NCBI GenBank assembly: GCA_947503655.1
Contig: CANNEP010000028.1
Coordinates: 1-35,287 of the forward strand
Length of the DNA: 35,287 nucleotides
Direction of reading: 5' to 3'
DNA from: an uncultured Microbacterium sp.
Lineage (GTDB): Bacteria; Actinomycetota; Actinomycetes; Actinomycetales; Microbacteriaceae
Shown here: piece by piece, positions 7,615 to 16,034 of the stretch
How positions within the stretch are numbered: position 1 is the first letter of the stretch
Layout of the letters: every line of letters starts with the position of its first letter
The notes under the pieces: model-generated
Database searches by the model: none
The model's input: the letters and a program-made list of their open reading frames with translations, nothing else
What the model was told of the DNA's origin: nothing
Made by a program: the position numbers and the translations under genes

Positions 7615-8160
7615 GTGACCCAGCCCAGCACGATTGGCGGGCGGCCATCGATGCCACCCCCCGGTACTCCCTCGCAGGAGCACCTGATCGCGCGCTTTCG
7701 CGGGCAGATTCGGCGACTGTTTCTGAGCGCCCTGATTCTCATCGCCGTGGCGGGGGCCACCGGGTTCTTGACCGACAACATGCCGGAGCCATTCACGAAC
7801 ATCATGCTGTGGGCGGCGGCCGGAACCATTGTGCTGCTGCTCGTGATTGTTCCGTTTCTGGTGTGGCTGAGTCGCAGATACACGATCACGACCCGACGCG
7901 TCATCACGACGACCGGGCTGATCATGCATCGCCGCACCGAACTCACCCACGCTCGGGGGTACACCATGACGGTGACGCGCGGCCCGCTACAGCGGCTGTG
8001 GGGTGCGGGCAACATTTCGCTCTCCAACGGGGCTGAAGCACCCATGTTGCTGCGCAACGTGCCGAACGTACGACTCATTCACGAGGTGCTCGTTGACCAG
8101 GTTGAGATCAACCAGATTCTGGCGCACCGCGACGCGCAGGCACTCCCGTACGGCGTCTAG
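7615..8160 (+). CDS. Bacterial PH-domain (bPH2/DUF304) membrane protein
   Basis: The protein has 181 residues. A proline-rich N-terminal tail is followed by two membrane helices (about 33-52 and 62-86) and then a beta-rich bPH2-type domain that begins with SRRYTITTRRVITTTG. This is the typical Y-x-(I/L)-T-x-x-R-(V/I) strand of the DUF304 family, with RGPLQRLWGAGNISL later. The function of this family is not settled; members usually sit at the cytoplasmic membrane. The neighbours birA and purK suggest no specific pathway. GTG 7615 is the first start after the CACAAT box; no good ribosome binding site is seen. Confidence 0.8.
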   Translation: MTQPSTIGGRPSMPPPGTPSQEHLIARFRGQIRRLFLSALILIAVAGATGFLTDNMPEPFTNIMLWAAAGTIVLLLVIVPFLVWLSRRYTITTRRVITTTGLIMHRRTELTHARGYTMTVTRGPLQRLWGAGNISLSNGAEAPMLLRNVPNVRLIHEVLVDQVEINQILAHRDAQALPYGV

Positions 8161-8215
8161 TCGCTACCTCACGGTGTAACACCGCGCTGTTCATACGGAA
8201 CAATAGAGGGGAGCG

Positions 8216-8221
8216 AAGGAG
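8216..8221 (+). promoter_or_regulatory. Strong ribosome binding site of purK
   Basis: AAGGAG lies five bases before ATG 8227. It is one of the few canonical Shine-Dalgarno sites at an operon-first gene in this window, so purK mRNA has a true leader, unlike its leaderless neighbours. A small hairpin with arms CGGTG/CACCG lies at 8172-8184 upstream. Confidence 0.6.
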
Positions 8222-8226
8222 AGTAC

Positions 8227-9354
8227 ATGCGTGTAGGTGTCATTGGCGGCGGACAATTGGCTCGAATGATGATCGCCCCAGCCGTTGAGCTGGGCGTTGA
8301 GATTCGGGTTCTTGCCGAACAAGAGGGCATGTCTGCGGCGCTCGCTGCGACGGCCGTCGGCGACTACCGCGACATTGACACCGTGCTCGCCTTTGCCCGC
8401 GACGTTGACGTCATCACGTTTGACCACGAACACGTGCCGCAAGAGGTGCTGCGAGCGATGGCCGCAGAAGGCATTGCCGTACACCCCGGTGCTGACGCAC
8501 TCCGCTTTGCGCAAGACAAGCTCGACATGCGCCAGCGCTTGACCGAGCTCGGTGCACCGCAACCCGATTGGGCCGCCGTCACGAACGCGGCCGAGCTCGG
8601 TGCCTTCCTCGATACTCACGGCGGTCGTGCCGTCGTCAAGACCGCCCGCGGCGGATACGACGGCAAGGGCGTGCGCGTCGTTGACAGCGCTAGCGGTGCT
8701 GATGACTGGTTTGCCGCGCTCGCCGAAGATGCTCGCGGTGGTGCTCTCCTCGTTGAGGAACTCGTGGATTTCACGCGTGAACTGGCACAGCAGGTGGCGC
8801 GTCGCCCCTCCGGTCAGGTCGTTGCCTATCCGCTCGTCGAGACGATTCAAGAAGGCGGCGTCTGTTCGGAAGTTCTCGCACCAGCACCTGGTGCCAGCGC
8901 CGAGTTGCTCGCGCAGGCCGAAGCCCTCGGTCTGGCTATCGCCGAAGGTATTGGCGTGACCGGCATGCTCGCCGTTGAACTTTTCGAAACTCGTGACGGC
9001 CGCATTCTGGTCAACGAGCTCGCGATGCGCCCGCACAACAGCGGTCACTGGACGCAAGACGGTGCGGTCACGAGCCAGTTTGAACAGCACCTGCGTGCCG
9101 TGCTGGACCTACCCCTGGGCGGAACCACGGTGACGGCCGGTAACGCCGTCATGCTGAACATTTTGGGTGGGCCGCTGGGGGAGACCCTCGAGTCTCGCTT
9201 TGGCGCCGCGATGGCCGCGCAACCCGGTGTGAAAATTCACACCTACGGCAAGGAGCCCCGCCCGGGTCGCAAGGTCGGTCACGTCAACGCCGCCGGCGCT
9301 GATGCTGATGCGATCCTCGCGGCCGCGCGCGCGGCGAAGACTTTCTTCGCCTGA
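8227..9354 (+). CDS. purK: 5-(carboxyamino)imidazole ribonucleotide synthase
   Basis: De novo purine synthesis: ATP- and bicarbonate-dependent conversion of AIR to N5-CAIR, the substrate of PurE encoded next door. This ATP-grasp enzyme has 375 residues. The N-terminal fold begins VGVIGGGQLARMM, followed by TFDHEHVP, the ATP-grasp lysine segment VVKTARGGYDGKG, EELVDFTRELA, and the metal-binding end LVNELAMRPHNSGHWT, which is diagnostic of PurK. The ATG start is set by AAGGAG five bases upstream. It is followed after 80 bases by purE, which has its own promoter. Confidence 0.97.
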   Translation: MRVGVIGGGQLARMMIAPAVELGVEIRVLAEQEGMSAALAATAVGDYRDIDTVLAFARDVDVITFDHEHVPQEVLRAMAAEGIAVHPGADALRFAQDKLDMRQRLTELGAPQPDWAAVTNAAELGAFLDTHGGRAVVKTARGGYDGKGVRVVDSASGADDWFAALAEDARGGALLVEELVDFTRELAQQVARRPSGQVVAYPLVETIQEGGVCSEVLAPAPGASAELLAQAEALGLAIAEGIGVTGMLAVELFETRDGRILVNELAMRPHNSGHWTQDGAVTSQFEQHLRAVLDLPLGGTTVTAGNAVMLNILGGPLGETLESRFGAAMAAQPGVKIHTYGKEPRPGRKVGHVNAAGADADAILAAARAAKTFFA

Positions 9355-9376
9355 CGGTAATTTTTCGGCCCATTCG

Positions 9377-9430
9377 CTGGAAAAGGCGCGCGGCGCACGG
9401 GCAAATTTCCAGGCCAGCCGAATAGCCTGG
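9377..9430. promoter_or_regulatory. Overlapping inverted repeats around the purE promoter
   Basis: CTGGAAA (9377-9383) pairs with TTTCCAG (9406-9412). The same right arm, as CCAGGC (9409-9414), pairs with GCCTGG (9425-9430), which covers the end of the -10 box. The two pairings exclude each other. They could be protein-binding sites or alternative hairpins in purK read-through RNA; neither is proven. Confidence 0.3.
9423..9428 (+). promoter_or_regulatory. -10 box TAGCCT of the leaderless purE promoter
   Basis: TAGCCT lies six bases before GTG 9435. This spacing, found repeatedly in the window, favours 9435 over the tandem GTG at 9432. Confidence 0.5.
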
Positions 9431-9434
9431 AGTG

Positions 9435-9950
9435 GTGACTGAACCCTTGCACTCGTCTGAATCGCCGCTCGTTGGAGTCGTCATGGGCTCCGACTCGGAT
9501 TGGCGCGTGATGGCTGATGCCTCCGTTGCCCTCACCGAGTTCGGCATTGCACACGAGGTCGAGGTCGTGTCGGCACACCGCACGCCCGCGAAGCTCCACG
9601 AATACGGCACGCGGGCACGCGCACGTGGCCTCAAGGTCATCATCGCCGGTGCTGGCGGCGCGGCACACCTGCCCGGCATGCTCGCCTCGGTAACCGCACT
9701 TCCTGTCATCGGCGTGCCGGTTCCGCTCGCTCTTCTCGACGGTATGGACTCGCTGTTGTCGATCGTGCAGATGCCCGCAGGAATTCCGGTCGCGACCGTC
9801 TCAATCGGTGGTGCAAAGAATGCCGGGCTTCTTGCTGCCCGTATTCTCGGCGCCAGCGACCCGGCGATCGCTGACCGCATCGAAGCATACGCCCGCGAAC
9901 TTGAGGCTCAGGTCGAAGAGAAAAACGCGCGGCTCAAGGCGTCCCTATGA
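9435..9950 (+). CDS. purE: 5-(carboxyamino)imidazole ribonucleotide mutase
   Basis: Converts N5-CAIR to CAIR in purine synthesis, directly after PurK. Class I PurE signatures are present: [14 protein letters not shown] near the N-terminus, [12 protein letters not shown] with the active-site histidine, [12 protein letters not shown], and the closing [15 protein letters not shown]. Length is 171 residues from GTG 9435; a tandem GTG at 9432 would add one residue. The final ATGA overlaps the start of the LCP ligase gene, so a purine gene and a wall-assembly gene are coupled. Confidence 0.96.
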   Translation: MTEPLHSSESPLVGVVMGSDSDWRVMADASVALTEFGIAHEVEVVSAHRTPAKLHEYGTRARARGLKVIIAGAGGAAHLPGMLASVTALPVIGVPVPLALLDGMDSLLSIVQMPAGIPVATVSIGGAKNAGLLAARILGASDPAIADRIEAYARELEAQVEEKNARLKASL

Positions 9951-11365
9951 TGGCTGCCCGCGGCGGCCAAAACGTCGCACGCTCGACGAGGCCGATGCGT
10001 TACCCCGACGCCACCAGCGAAGCCGTTATGACGCGGCGCGGCTGGTGGCTCGTACTGCTCGGCTTTTTGATTCCGGGCTCGGCGCAGGTGTTGGCAGGCA
10101 ACCGCAAGCTCGGCCGCGTCGGCCTCGCGGCAACACTGGCGCTGTGGTTCTTCGCGCTTGCGGGCCTGGGTATTTTCTTCTTTGCGCGTGACTGGCTGTT
10201 TATCGTGCTGGAACAGACATGGCTGCTGTACGTCGCGCGCGTGATCATGATCGCGTACGCGATTTTGTGGCTCGTTTTGGCGATCGATACGTTGCGCCTC
10301 GTGAAGTTTGTGCGCGCTCGTAGCGGAGCGCGGTTTGGCATCGCCGGACTGGCGGTTGTGCTGATGGCTGCCGGCACGGGCGGGGCGCTGTACGCCGCCA
10401 ACATCGTGGGTGTCACCGGTGAGACCCTGGACGACGTCTTCCAGGATGGGCCGGTTGCCGATCCCGTTGATGGGTATTACAACATCCTGCTGCTCGGCGC
10501 CGACAGCGGCGAGGGCCGCGATTCGATGCGATTCGACAGCATCTCGGTGGTGTCAGTCAACGCCGAGACCGGTCAGGTGACGATCACCGGTATTCCGCGT
10601 GATATGCCGAACGTGCCGTTTGCGCCGGGCCCGATGGCCGACATGTACCCGAACGGTTACGAGGGCCACGCTGACGCAGAGTGTGGTTGGGAAGGCAAGA
10701 TCAACCAGCTCAATACGGAGCTCACGCTGTGCCGCAATGGTGCTGATTTCTACCCCGATGCGGAAGCCAATGGTTCCACCCCGGGAATTGAAGCAACCAA
10801 GGACGCCGCTGAGGGTGTGCTTGGCATTGAGATTCCGTACTACGCGTTCATCGATATGAGCCACTTCGCGAACCTCATCGACGCCCTCGGCGGCGTTGAG
10901 ATCAACGTGACAGAGCGGCTGCCAAAGGGTGGTGGCCCGGCATACGAGGGCCAGAGCGCCGATGAGTGGGCGATCGGCTGGATTGAGGTCGGCCAGCAGC
11001 GCATGGATGGCGATACTGCGCAGTGGTACGCGCGTTCGCGCTATACGACGAGCGACTGGGACCGCATGGAGCGTCAGCGTGAGCTGCAGGCCGCGATTCT
11101 CGCGCAGTTCGACCCGCAGACGGTGCTGTTGCGCTTCCAAGACATTGCCAAGGCCGGTAGCGACCTGGTCAGCACAGACATTCCGAAGGGCCTGCTCGCG
11201 AAGCTTGCCGGCATCGCCGAGAAATCGCAGCAACTGGGCATGCAGACGATCGAGCTGGTTCCGCCGCTCGTTGACCCGGACTACCCGGACTACGCGGCGA
11301 TTCAGCAGCTGATCCACGAGACCCTGCACCCCGTCGTGCCAGAAGAAGAGGGTGGTGAAGGCTAG
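9947..11365 (+). CDS. LytR-CpsA-Psr (LCP) family glycopolymer-peptidoglycan ligase
   Basis: Predicted phosphotransferase that moves lipid-carried wall polymers onto peptidoglycan at the outer face of the membrane. In 472 residues there are about four hydrophobic segments (near 33-50, 58-80, 95-115, 130-150), more than the single helix of classic LCP proteins. The extracellular LCP domain runs from ~178, with [13 protein letters not shown], the ITGIPRDM motif (Arg218) and [15 protein letters not shown] holding the pyrophosphate-binding arginines. The LytR_C domain is absent; the tail is short and acidic. It overlaps purE by four bases and lies next to a glycopolymer locus, so it probably attaches that polymer. 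Confidence 0.9.
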   Translation: MMAARGGQNVARSTRPMRYPDATSEAVMTRRGWWLVLLGFLIPGSAQVLAGNRKLGRVGLAATLALWFFALAGLGIFFFARDWLFIVLEQTWLLYVARVIMIAYAILWLVLAIDTLRLVKFVRARSGARFGIAGLAVVLMAAGTGGALYAANIVGVTGETLDDVFQDGPVADPVDGYYNILLLGADSGEGRDSMRFDSISVVSVNAETGQVTITGIPRDMPNVPFAPGPMADMYPNGYEGHADAECGWEGKINQLNTELTLCRNGADFYPDAEANGSTPGIEATKDAAEGVLGIEIPYYAFIDMSHFANLIDALGGVEINVTERLPKGGGPAYEGQSADEWAIGWIEVGQQRMDGDTAQWYARSRYTTSDWDRMERQRELQAAILAQFDPQTVLLRFQDIAKAGSDLVSTDIPKGLLAKLAGIAEKSQQLGMQTIELVPPLVDPDYPDYAAIQQLIHETLHPVVPEEEGGEG

Positions 11366-11388
11366 GCGCGTGCGCCAGCATAAGCGGT

Positions 11389-12489
11389 ATGGGTGTAACG
11401 CTTCGCTTCGTTGCCGACCAATTGGTCGCACCGACTGACACTGACCTCCAGCAGGCCAGCGGCGACCTCTTGCATGCCCTCATCGCCGCACCACCACGCG
11501 GTTGTGACGTCGCGGCCATTGTGCCGAGCGGTGACGAACATCTTGCCTCTTCGTTTTCCGGTCTGCGTGAAGCGCAGTCGGTCGGGCTTGCACGTCGCGA
11601 ACTCGCTGCTGCATGGCAAATGGGTATCGCCGGCACCGTGGGTGGTGGGCTCATCCACTCGCCGTCGCTCATGGCGCCGCTTGTGCGTCACGACCGCGCC
11701 AACCGCGGTGACCAGACGGTTGTCACGCTGTGGACTTACGACGCGTGGGAGTCGAAGTCATCGATGTCGAAAACCCAGCGGATGTGGACGCGCGCGATGC
11801 TCAAGCGTGCGGCCAAGCACGCGGACGCCATCGTGGTTCCGACCTTCGCACTGGCCGAAAAGCTTCACGATTTGCATCACTTTGGTGAGCGCATTCGCGT
11901 GATCGCGGGTGCCGCGCCATCACACTTCGTGGTTCCGAGCGACGGCGCAGCCCGCTTGCGCGACCTGCAGATTCCCGCCACTTTCGCCGTGGTTCCGATT
12001 GACGGTGCCTCCCGTGATGATGTTGAAACGGCGCTTGTGGGTGCATCTGGCGCCGTCACGAGCGACCGTGACGTTGTTATTTTGGGTGCCGCGGAGGGCA
12101 CGGAACCACAGATCGCCGATATGGCGGCTGCGGCTGGTATTCCGGAGCGTCACGTGCACGTGCGTGGCGCGCTCGATGCGGCAGACCGTGCCGCGGTGAT
12201 GTCGCAGGCTGACGTTGCGGTCTTTGCCGGGTCACGGGTGGCGTGGCCGTGGCGCCTAGTTGAAGCGTTGCGCTTGGGGTTGCCGGTCGTTGCGACAGAC
12301 AGCAATTTGCACCGCGAAGTGGTGTCAGACGGTGGTCTTCTGGTGGCAGCGGCCGATCTGAAAGACGCCGTGCGGCGTGCTGTTGACGAAGAAGCTGAGC
12401 GCTTGCGCGTGATGTCGAGTGACCGTGGGCGGGCGTACTCCTGGCAGAGCGCAGCCGAGCAAGTTTGGCAGTTGCACGCCGAGCTTTAA
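11389..12489 (+). CDS. GT4-like glycosyltransferase (GT-B fold)
   Basis: The protein has 366 residues and no membrane helix, so it probably works at the inner face of the membrane. The N-terminal half has GGGLIHSPSLMAPL and the TLWTYDAW strand typical of nucleotide-sugar GT-B enzymes. The C-terminal half shows DADVAVFAGSRVAWPWRLVEALRLGLPVVATD-like organisation: SQADVAVFAGS followed by VEALRLGLPVVATDS, the donor-binding E-x-L-x-x-G-x-P-V-V pattern of GT4. The first member of the usual E-x7-E pair looks replaced (position of Trp-Arg before VEAL), so catalytic details are uncertain. It follows the LCP gene by 23 bases and is probably cotranscribed. Sugar substrate unknown. Confidence 0.78.
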   Translation: MGVTLRFVADQLVAPTDTDLQQASGDLLHALIAAPPRGCDVAAIVPSGDEHLASSFSGLREAQSVGLARRELAAAWQMGIAGTVGGGLIHSPSLMAPLVRHDRANRGDQTVVTLWTYDAWESKSSMSKTQRMWTRAMLKRAAKHADAIVVPTFALAEKLHDLHHFGERIRVIAGAAPSHFVVPSDGAARLRDLQIPATFAVVPIDGASRDDVETALVGASGAVTSDRDVVILGAAEGTEPQIADMAAAAGIPERHVHVRGALDAADRAAVMSQADVAVFAGSRVAWPWRLVEALRLGLPVVATDSNLHREVVSDGGLLVAAADLKDAVRRAVDEEAERLRVMSSDRGRAYSWQSAAEQVWQLHAEL

Positions 12490-12543
12490 GCGCCGGTAGC
12501 AGGCAACGACACGATCTTCCTTCGATCGGATGTGCTTGCCATC

Positions 12544-12570
12544 ACCAGTCACACCAGTAACACTGGTCAC
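12544..12570 (+). repeat. Three 9-base repeats directly before the secreted-protein start
   Basis: ACCAGTCAC, ACCAGTAAC and ACTGGTCAC stand in tandem and end exactly at ATG 12571. The second and third also form the inverted repeat ACCAGT-AAC-ACTGGT (12553-12567). This could be an operator at the promoter or start site. If the upstream in-frame GTG 12532 were used, these bases would be coding. Confidence 0.45.
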
Positions 12571-15018
12571 ATGCGCCCCACACCCGCACGCACCCGAGCG
12601 CGCTCATTTAGCTTGTCTATCTTGACCGCTCTAGCGCTCGTTCTGAGCCTTTTCGGCGGCGTGTCGGCCTCCGCATCGGCAGTTGTTCGGCAGACGTCGA
12701 CCGCACCCTCCGCGATTGACGCCGTGCCGATGGCCGACCTCAGCGGATTCAAGCCGGGCCGCATTGTGGACGACGCGGTCTTCTATAACTCTGCAACGAT
12801 GACCGAGGCGCAGATTCAGTCGTTCCTGAACTCTAAGGTTCCGGTGTGCCAACCGGGTTACACGTGCTTGAAGGACTTCAAGCAGACCACGTCGAACAAG
12901 TCCAAAGACGAGATGTGCAATGGGTACACCGGCGGCACGAACGAGTCGGCTGCGCGCATCATTTACAAGGTCGCGCAGTCGTGCGGGATGAACCCTCAGG
13001 TGATTCTCGTCATGCTCCAAAAAGAGCAGGGACTGGTGACGCACGTATGGCCGAGCGCCTGGCGCTTTGACGCGGCTCTGGGCCAAGACTGCCCCGACAC
13101 GCCTGCCGGTTGCAGCCCGCAGTACAAGGGCTTCTTCTCTCAGGTTTACGGCGGAATGTGGCAGATGAAGCGCTACACGAACCCGCCCGGAACGTCGAAC
13201 TACTTCAACTGGTACCCCGTGGGCCAGACGTCGGCTGTGCGCTATAACCCGGACGCGTCATGTGGCAGTGGCCCCGTTCTTATTGAGAACAAGGCCACGG
13301 CCAGCCTCTACTACTACACGCCCTACCAGCCCAACGCGGCGGCGATCCGTGCTGGCTACGGCGAGGGCGACCGTTGCAGCGCGTACGGCAACCGCAACTT
13401 CTACAACTACTTCAATGATTGGTTCGGCTCGACGTTTAGTGGCGGCACCCCGCCTGTCGTGCCTCCGACAGCACCCGCCTTTGACGCACCCACATGGCGG
13501 TCGACCAACAAGGACGGCGCGCTGTACGCGGTCAGCGGTAGTGATGTCTGGGCATACCCGCTCAACGGCGACAACTGGGGAACGCGAGTACAGGTCGCGA
13601 GCGGCCTGAAATCGCTCAAGAGTGTGACCATGGTCGGCGACCTCACGGGTGATAAGAAACGTGACCTCGTGGTTTTGAACACGGCGGGCGTGGTGAGTGT
13701 GCTGCCGGGCACGGGGTCCAAGTTCTCGGGCACACCAAAGGTTCTGCCTATCGACGGCAAGCGCATCAACGCAATTCTCGGTGCTGGCGACTTCGATGGC
13801 GATGAGCGCAGCGACATCATCACGCGCACGCACGACGGCAAGCTCGAGCTGTGGCGCGGTACCCGTGCTGGTGTTGCGTACGTGGGCGTGATCGCAACCG
13901 GTTTTGGCGGCGTCAATCACCTGAGCGCCGGTATCGACTTTGATGGCGATGGGAACAGCGACGTTGTCGGCGTGCGAGCCGATGGTGCTCTCATGCTGTA
14001 TCGCGGCGATGGCAACGGCGGTTTCGCCGCGACCACCCAAATCGGCCAGGGCTGGGACGTCATGTCTGCCGTGGTCGTGAGCGCCGACGTTACTTCAGAC
14101 AACAAGGTCGACGTCATCGCCCGCAATAAGACCGGAAATATCGTGGTCTATACGACCAACGGCAGGGGAAAGTTCGGTGCGACGCACACGTCAGGATCCG
14201 GATGGAACCCGATCACGCAGTTGGCATCGACGGGGCCCAACAGCGTCTCGGTGAGCCCTCCCGTGGCGGGTGGCGCGAATGACTTGACGCGCGATGGCTT
14301 CGTTGACCTCGCCGCAATCACGGCGACGGGGGAGCTGCGCGTCTATGCATCTGATGGCGACGGAGGCTGGAACGCTGACGTTCGCAAGGTCGGTGACGTA
14401 TCGCCCAAGGGCCGAGTTTTCCCCATGGGAGATTTCGACGGTGACGACCGTTCTGATTTCGGCAGAGTCGACGCAGCCGGGGTGTTCTGGTTGCATTCAG
14501 GTGCAGACTTGAGCAACAAGCCCCGTCAGATCGGCAGCGGTTGGACGCCCATCACCATGATCATCGGCAACGTTGATTTTGACGGAGACGGCAACCCTGA
14601 CGTTCTCGCACGCATGGCTGATGGATCGTTGCGGTCCTACTTCGGTGATGGCGTGGGCGGTTGGCGTGACCCCGAGGTCGTGGGCTCGAGCTGGAACATC
14701 TTTGACCAGGTTTTCTCCGCCGGTGATTTCGATGGCAACGGCACGGTTGACTTGATCGCGCGTGCGCAGAACGGAGCCCTGTGGCTCTACCCGCTGAACG
14801 GCGACGGCAGCTGGGGCACCAACTACCAGATCGGCCAAGGCTGGCAAGCAATGACGGCGGTCGTGAGCGCGGGAGACTTCAACAGAGACGGAAACGTCGA
14901 CGTATTTGCCCGTACCGCTACCGGTGAGCTGTTGTTGTACCCCGGAAATGGTCGGGGGAGCTGGCTAGCACCACGCACGGCGGGCACCGGCTGGAACGGC
15001 ATCACCACGTTCGGCTAA
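12571..15018 (+). CDS. Secreted protein: eight-cysteine N-terminal domain plus nine FG-GAP/VCBS-like repeats
   Basis: A Sec signal peptide (basic MRPTPARTRARS, hydrophobic core, cleavage likely after SASASA near residue 37) leads a protein of 815 residues. The next ~240 residues form a domain I have seen only in front of such repeats in Actinobacteria. It has eight cysteines, the helix VILVMLQKEQGLVT, YGGMWQMKRY, LYYYTPYQPN and YGNRNFYNYFNDWFG. After a Pro-rich linker come nine repeats of ~55-60 residues with calcium-binding-like loops such as DFDGDERSD, DFDGDGNSD and DFDGNGTVD, expected to form a beta-propeller-type surface. Start 12571 gives a normal signal peptide; GTG 12532 would add 13 residues. 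It sits between wall-polymer genes, so glycan binding or wall remodelling is plausible but unproven. Confidence 0.85.
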   Translation: MRPTPARTRARSFSLSILTALALVLSLFGGVSASASAVVRQTSTAPSAIDAVPMADLSGFKPGRIVDDAVFYNSATMTEAQIQSFLNSKVPVCQPGYTCLKDFKQTTSNKSKDEMCNGYTGGTNESAARIIYKVAQSCGMNPQVILVMLQKEQGLVTHVWPSAWRFDAALGQDCPDTPAGCSPQYKGFFSQVYGGMWQMKRYTNPPGTSNYFNWYPVGQTSAVRYNPDASCGSGPVLIENKATASLYYYTPYQPNAAAIRAGYGEGDRCSAYGNRNFYNYFNDWFGSTFSGGTPPVVPPTAPAFDAPTWRSTNKDGALYAVSGSDVWAYPLNGDNWGTRVQVASGLKSLKSVTMVGDLTGDKKRDLVVLNTAGVVSVLPGTGSKFSGTPKVLPIDGKRINAILGAGDFDGDERSDIITRTHDGKLELWRGTRAGVAYVGVIATGFGGVNHLSAGIDFDGDGNSDVVGVRADGALMLYRGDGNGGFAATTQIGQGWDVMSAVVVSADVTSDNKVDVIARNKTGNIVVYTTNGRGKFGATHTSGSGWNPITQLASTGPNSVSVSPPVAGGANDLTRDGFVDLAAITATGELRVYASDGDGGWNADVRKVGDVSPKGRVFPMGDFDGDDRSDFGRVDAAGVFWLHSGADLSNKPRQIGSGWTPITMIIGNVDFDGDGNPDVLARMADGSLRSYFGDGVGGWRDPEVVGSSWNIFDQVFSAGDFDGNGTVDLIARAQNGALWLYPLNGDGSWGTNYQIGQGWQAMTAVVSAGDFNRDGNVDVFARTATGELLLYPGNGRGSWLAPRTAGTGWNGITTFG

Positions 15019-15052
15019 CGAGCCCCTCGGGCTACTCGCAGGACTCGTCCTC

Positions 15053-15058
15053 TAGAAT
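15053..15058 (+). promoter_or_regulatory. -10 box TAGAAT upstream of the wzm-wzt operon
   Basis: TAGAAT lies ten bases before GTG 15069, giving a very short leader. A small hairpin, AGCCC-CTC-GGGCT, between the previous stop and this box lacks a T-run and may weakly end the upstream transcript. Confidence 0.45.
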
Positions 15059-15068
15059 TATCGGCCGA

Positions 15069-16034
15069 GTGCCCTCTCGCGCGCCACATACTGAATTAGA
15101 GGTTATCTTGGCCGAATCCCCGTCGCTCTTTGCGAACGTTCCGCGATCGGAGTTTGACGTCCCTGGTCGAAGCCGCGGTCTGCTCGACGTGGTGCGCTGG
15201 CGATACCTGCTGAAGCTTCTGGTGCGTACGGGCGTGACGACGCGCTACCGCAACTCGGTGCTGGGATGGACCTGGTCGTATGTGCGCCCAGCCGCCCAGT
15301 TCCTGGTGTTTTGGGTTGTCATGGGGCTCCTCCTGGACCTCGGTCGAGGAGTGCCGAACTACGCTGTCTACCTGTTCAGCGGCATCATCGTGATCAACCT
15401 GTTCAGCGAGGCATTCAAGAACGCGACGACATCGATTGTCGGCAATGCGCCATTGGTGCGCAAGGTCTATTTGCCTCGCCAATTGTTCGCCGTCTCTGCA
15501 GTTATCGTGGCTCTCACGCACTTCCTCCCGCAGTTGGGGTTGCTTGCCATTGTTTGCTTGGTGATGGGATGGTGGGCGCAATTCTCGCTACTGCAGATCG
15601 TGGCGATTATCGCGGCGATCTCGCTCACCATGCTTTTCGCACTCGGGCTCGGGCTTTTCTTTGGCGCCATCAACGTGCGGTTCCGGGACTCTGAGAACAT
15701 CGTTGAGCTGTTGCTGATGCTCGCGACCTGGGCGTCTCCCGTGCTTTACCACTGGACGATGGTTGCGGAAGCGGCGCACAAAATTGGCGCCGACTGGATC
15801 ACGCAGATCTATCTGCTCAATCCGATCACGCAAGCCGTTGAACTGTTCCGCTTTGCTTTCTGGTTACCCGTGACCGATCTCGCACATTCGAACAACGCCG
15901 TGATTCAAGCGGCTCCGGTCGCGCCAGACATGCTCACAAACACACTGTGGGCGTTCGTCATTGCCCTTGCAGTCTTCGCGTTGGGCCAGCTTGTGTTCCG
16001 CAAGCTTGAAGGAAGGTTTGCGCAAGACCTATGA
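15069..16034 (+). CDS. ABC-2 type polysaccharide exporter permease (Wzm/TagG-like)
   Basis: Membrane subunit of a two-part ABC exporter that moves undecaprenyl-linked polymers across the membrane. It has 321 residues with about six membrane segments and the family hallmarks: an amphipathic N-terminal part with VRTGVTTRYRNSVLGWTWS, FSGIIVINLFSEAF, and GAINVRFRDSENIV, which is the typical loop of this family, followed by a C-terminal helix and FRKLEGRFAQDL. GTG 15069 is taken as the start. A TTG at 15108 preceded by GAGG is an alternative that would remove 13 residues. The stop overlaps the ATPase gene by four bases (ATGA). Confidence 0.9.
   Translation: MPSRAPHTELEVILAESPSLFANVPRSEFDVPGRSRGLLDVVRWRYLLKLLVRTGVTTRYRNSVLGWTWSYVRPAAQFLVFWVVMGLLLDLGRGVPNYAVYLFSGIIVINLFSEAFKNATTSIVGNAPLVRKVYLPRQLFAVSAVIVALTHFLPQLGLLAIVCLVMGWWAQFSLLQIVAIIAAISLTMLFALGLGLFFGAINVRFRDSENIVELLLMLATWASPVLYHWTMVAEAAHKIGADWITQIYLLNPITQAVELFRFAFWLPVTDLAHSNNAVIQAAPVAPDMLTNTLWAFVIALAVFALGQLVFRKLEGRFAQDL

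Noticed and set aside
15864..15871. GTTACCCG copy within the wzm gene as a regulator site
   Set aside because: A single octamer inside a coding region, with no palindromic partner nearby, is expected by chance.
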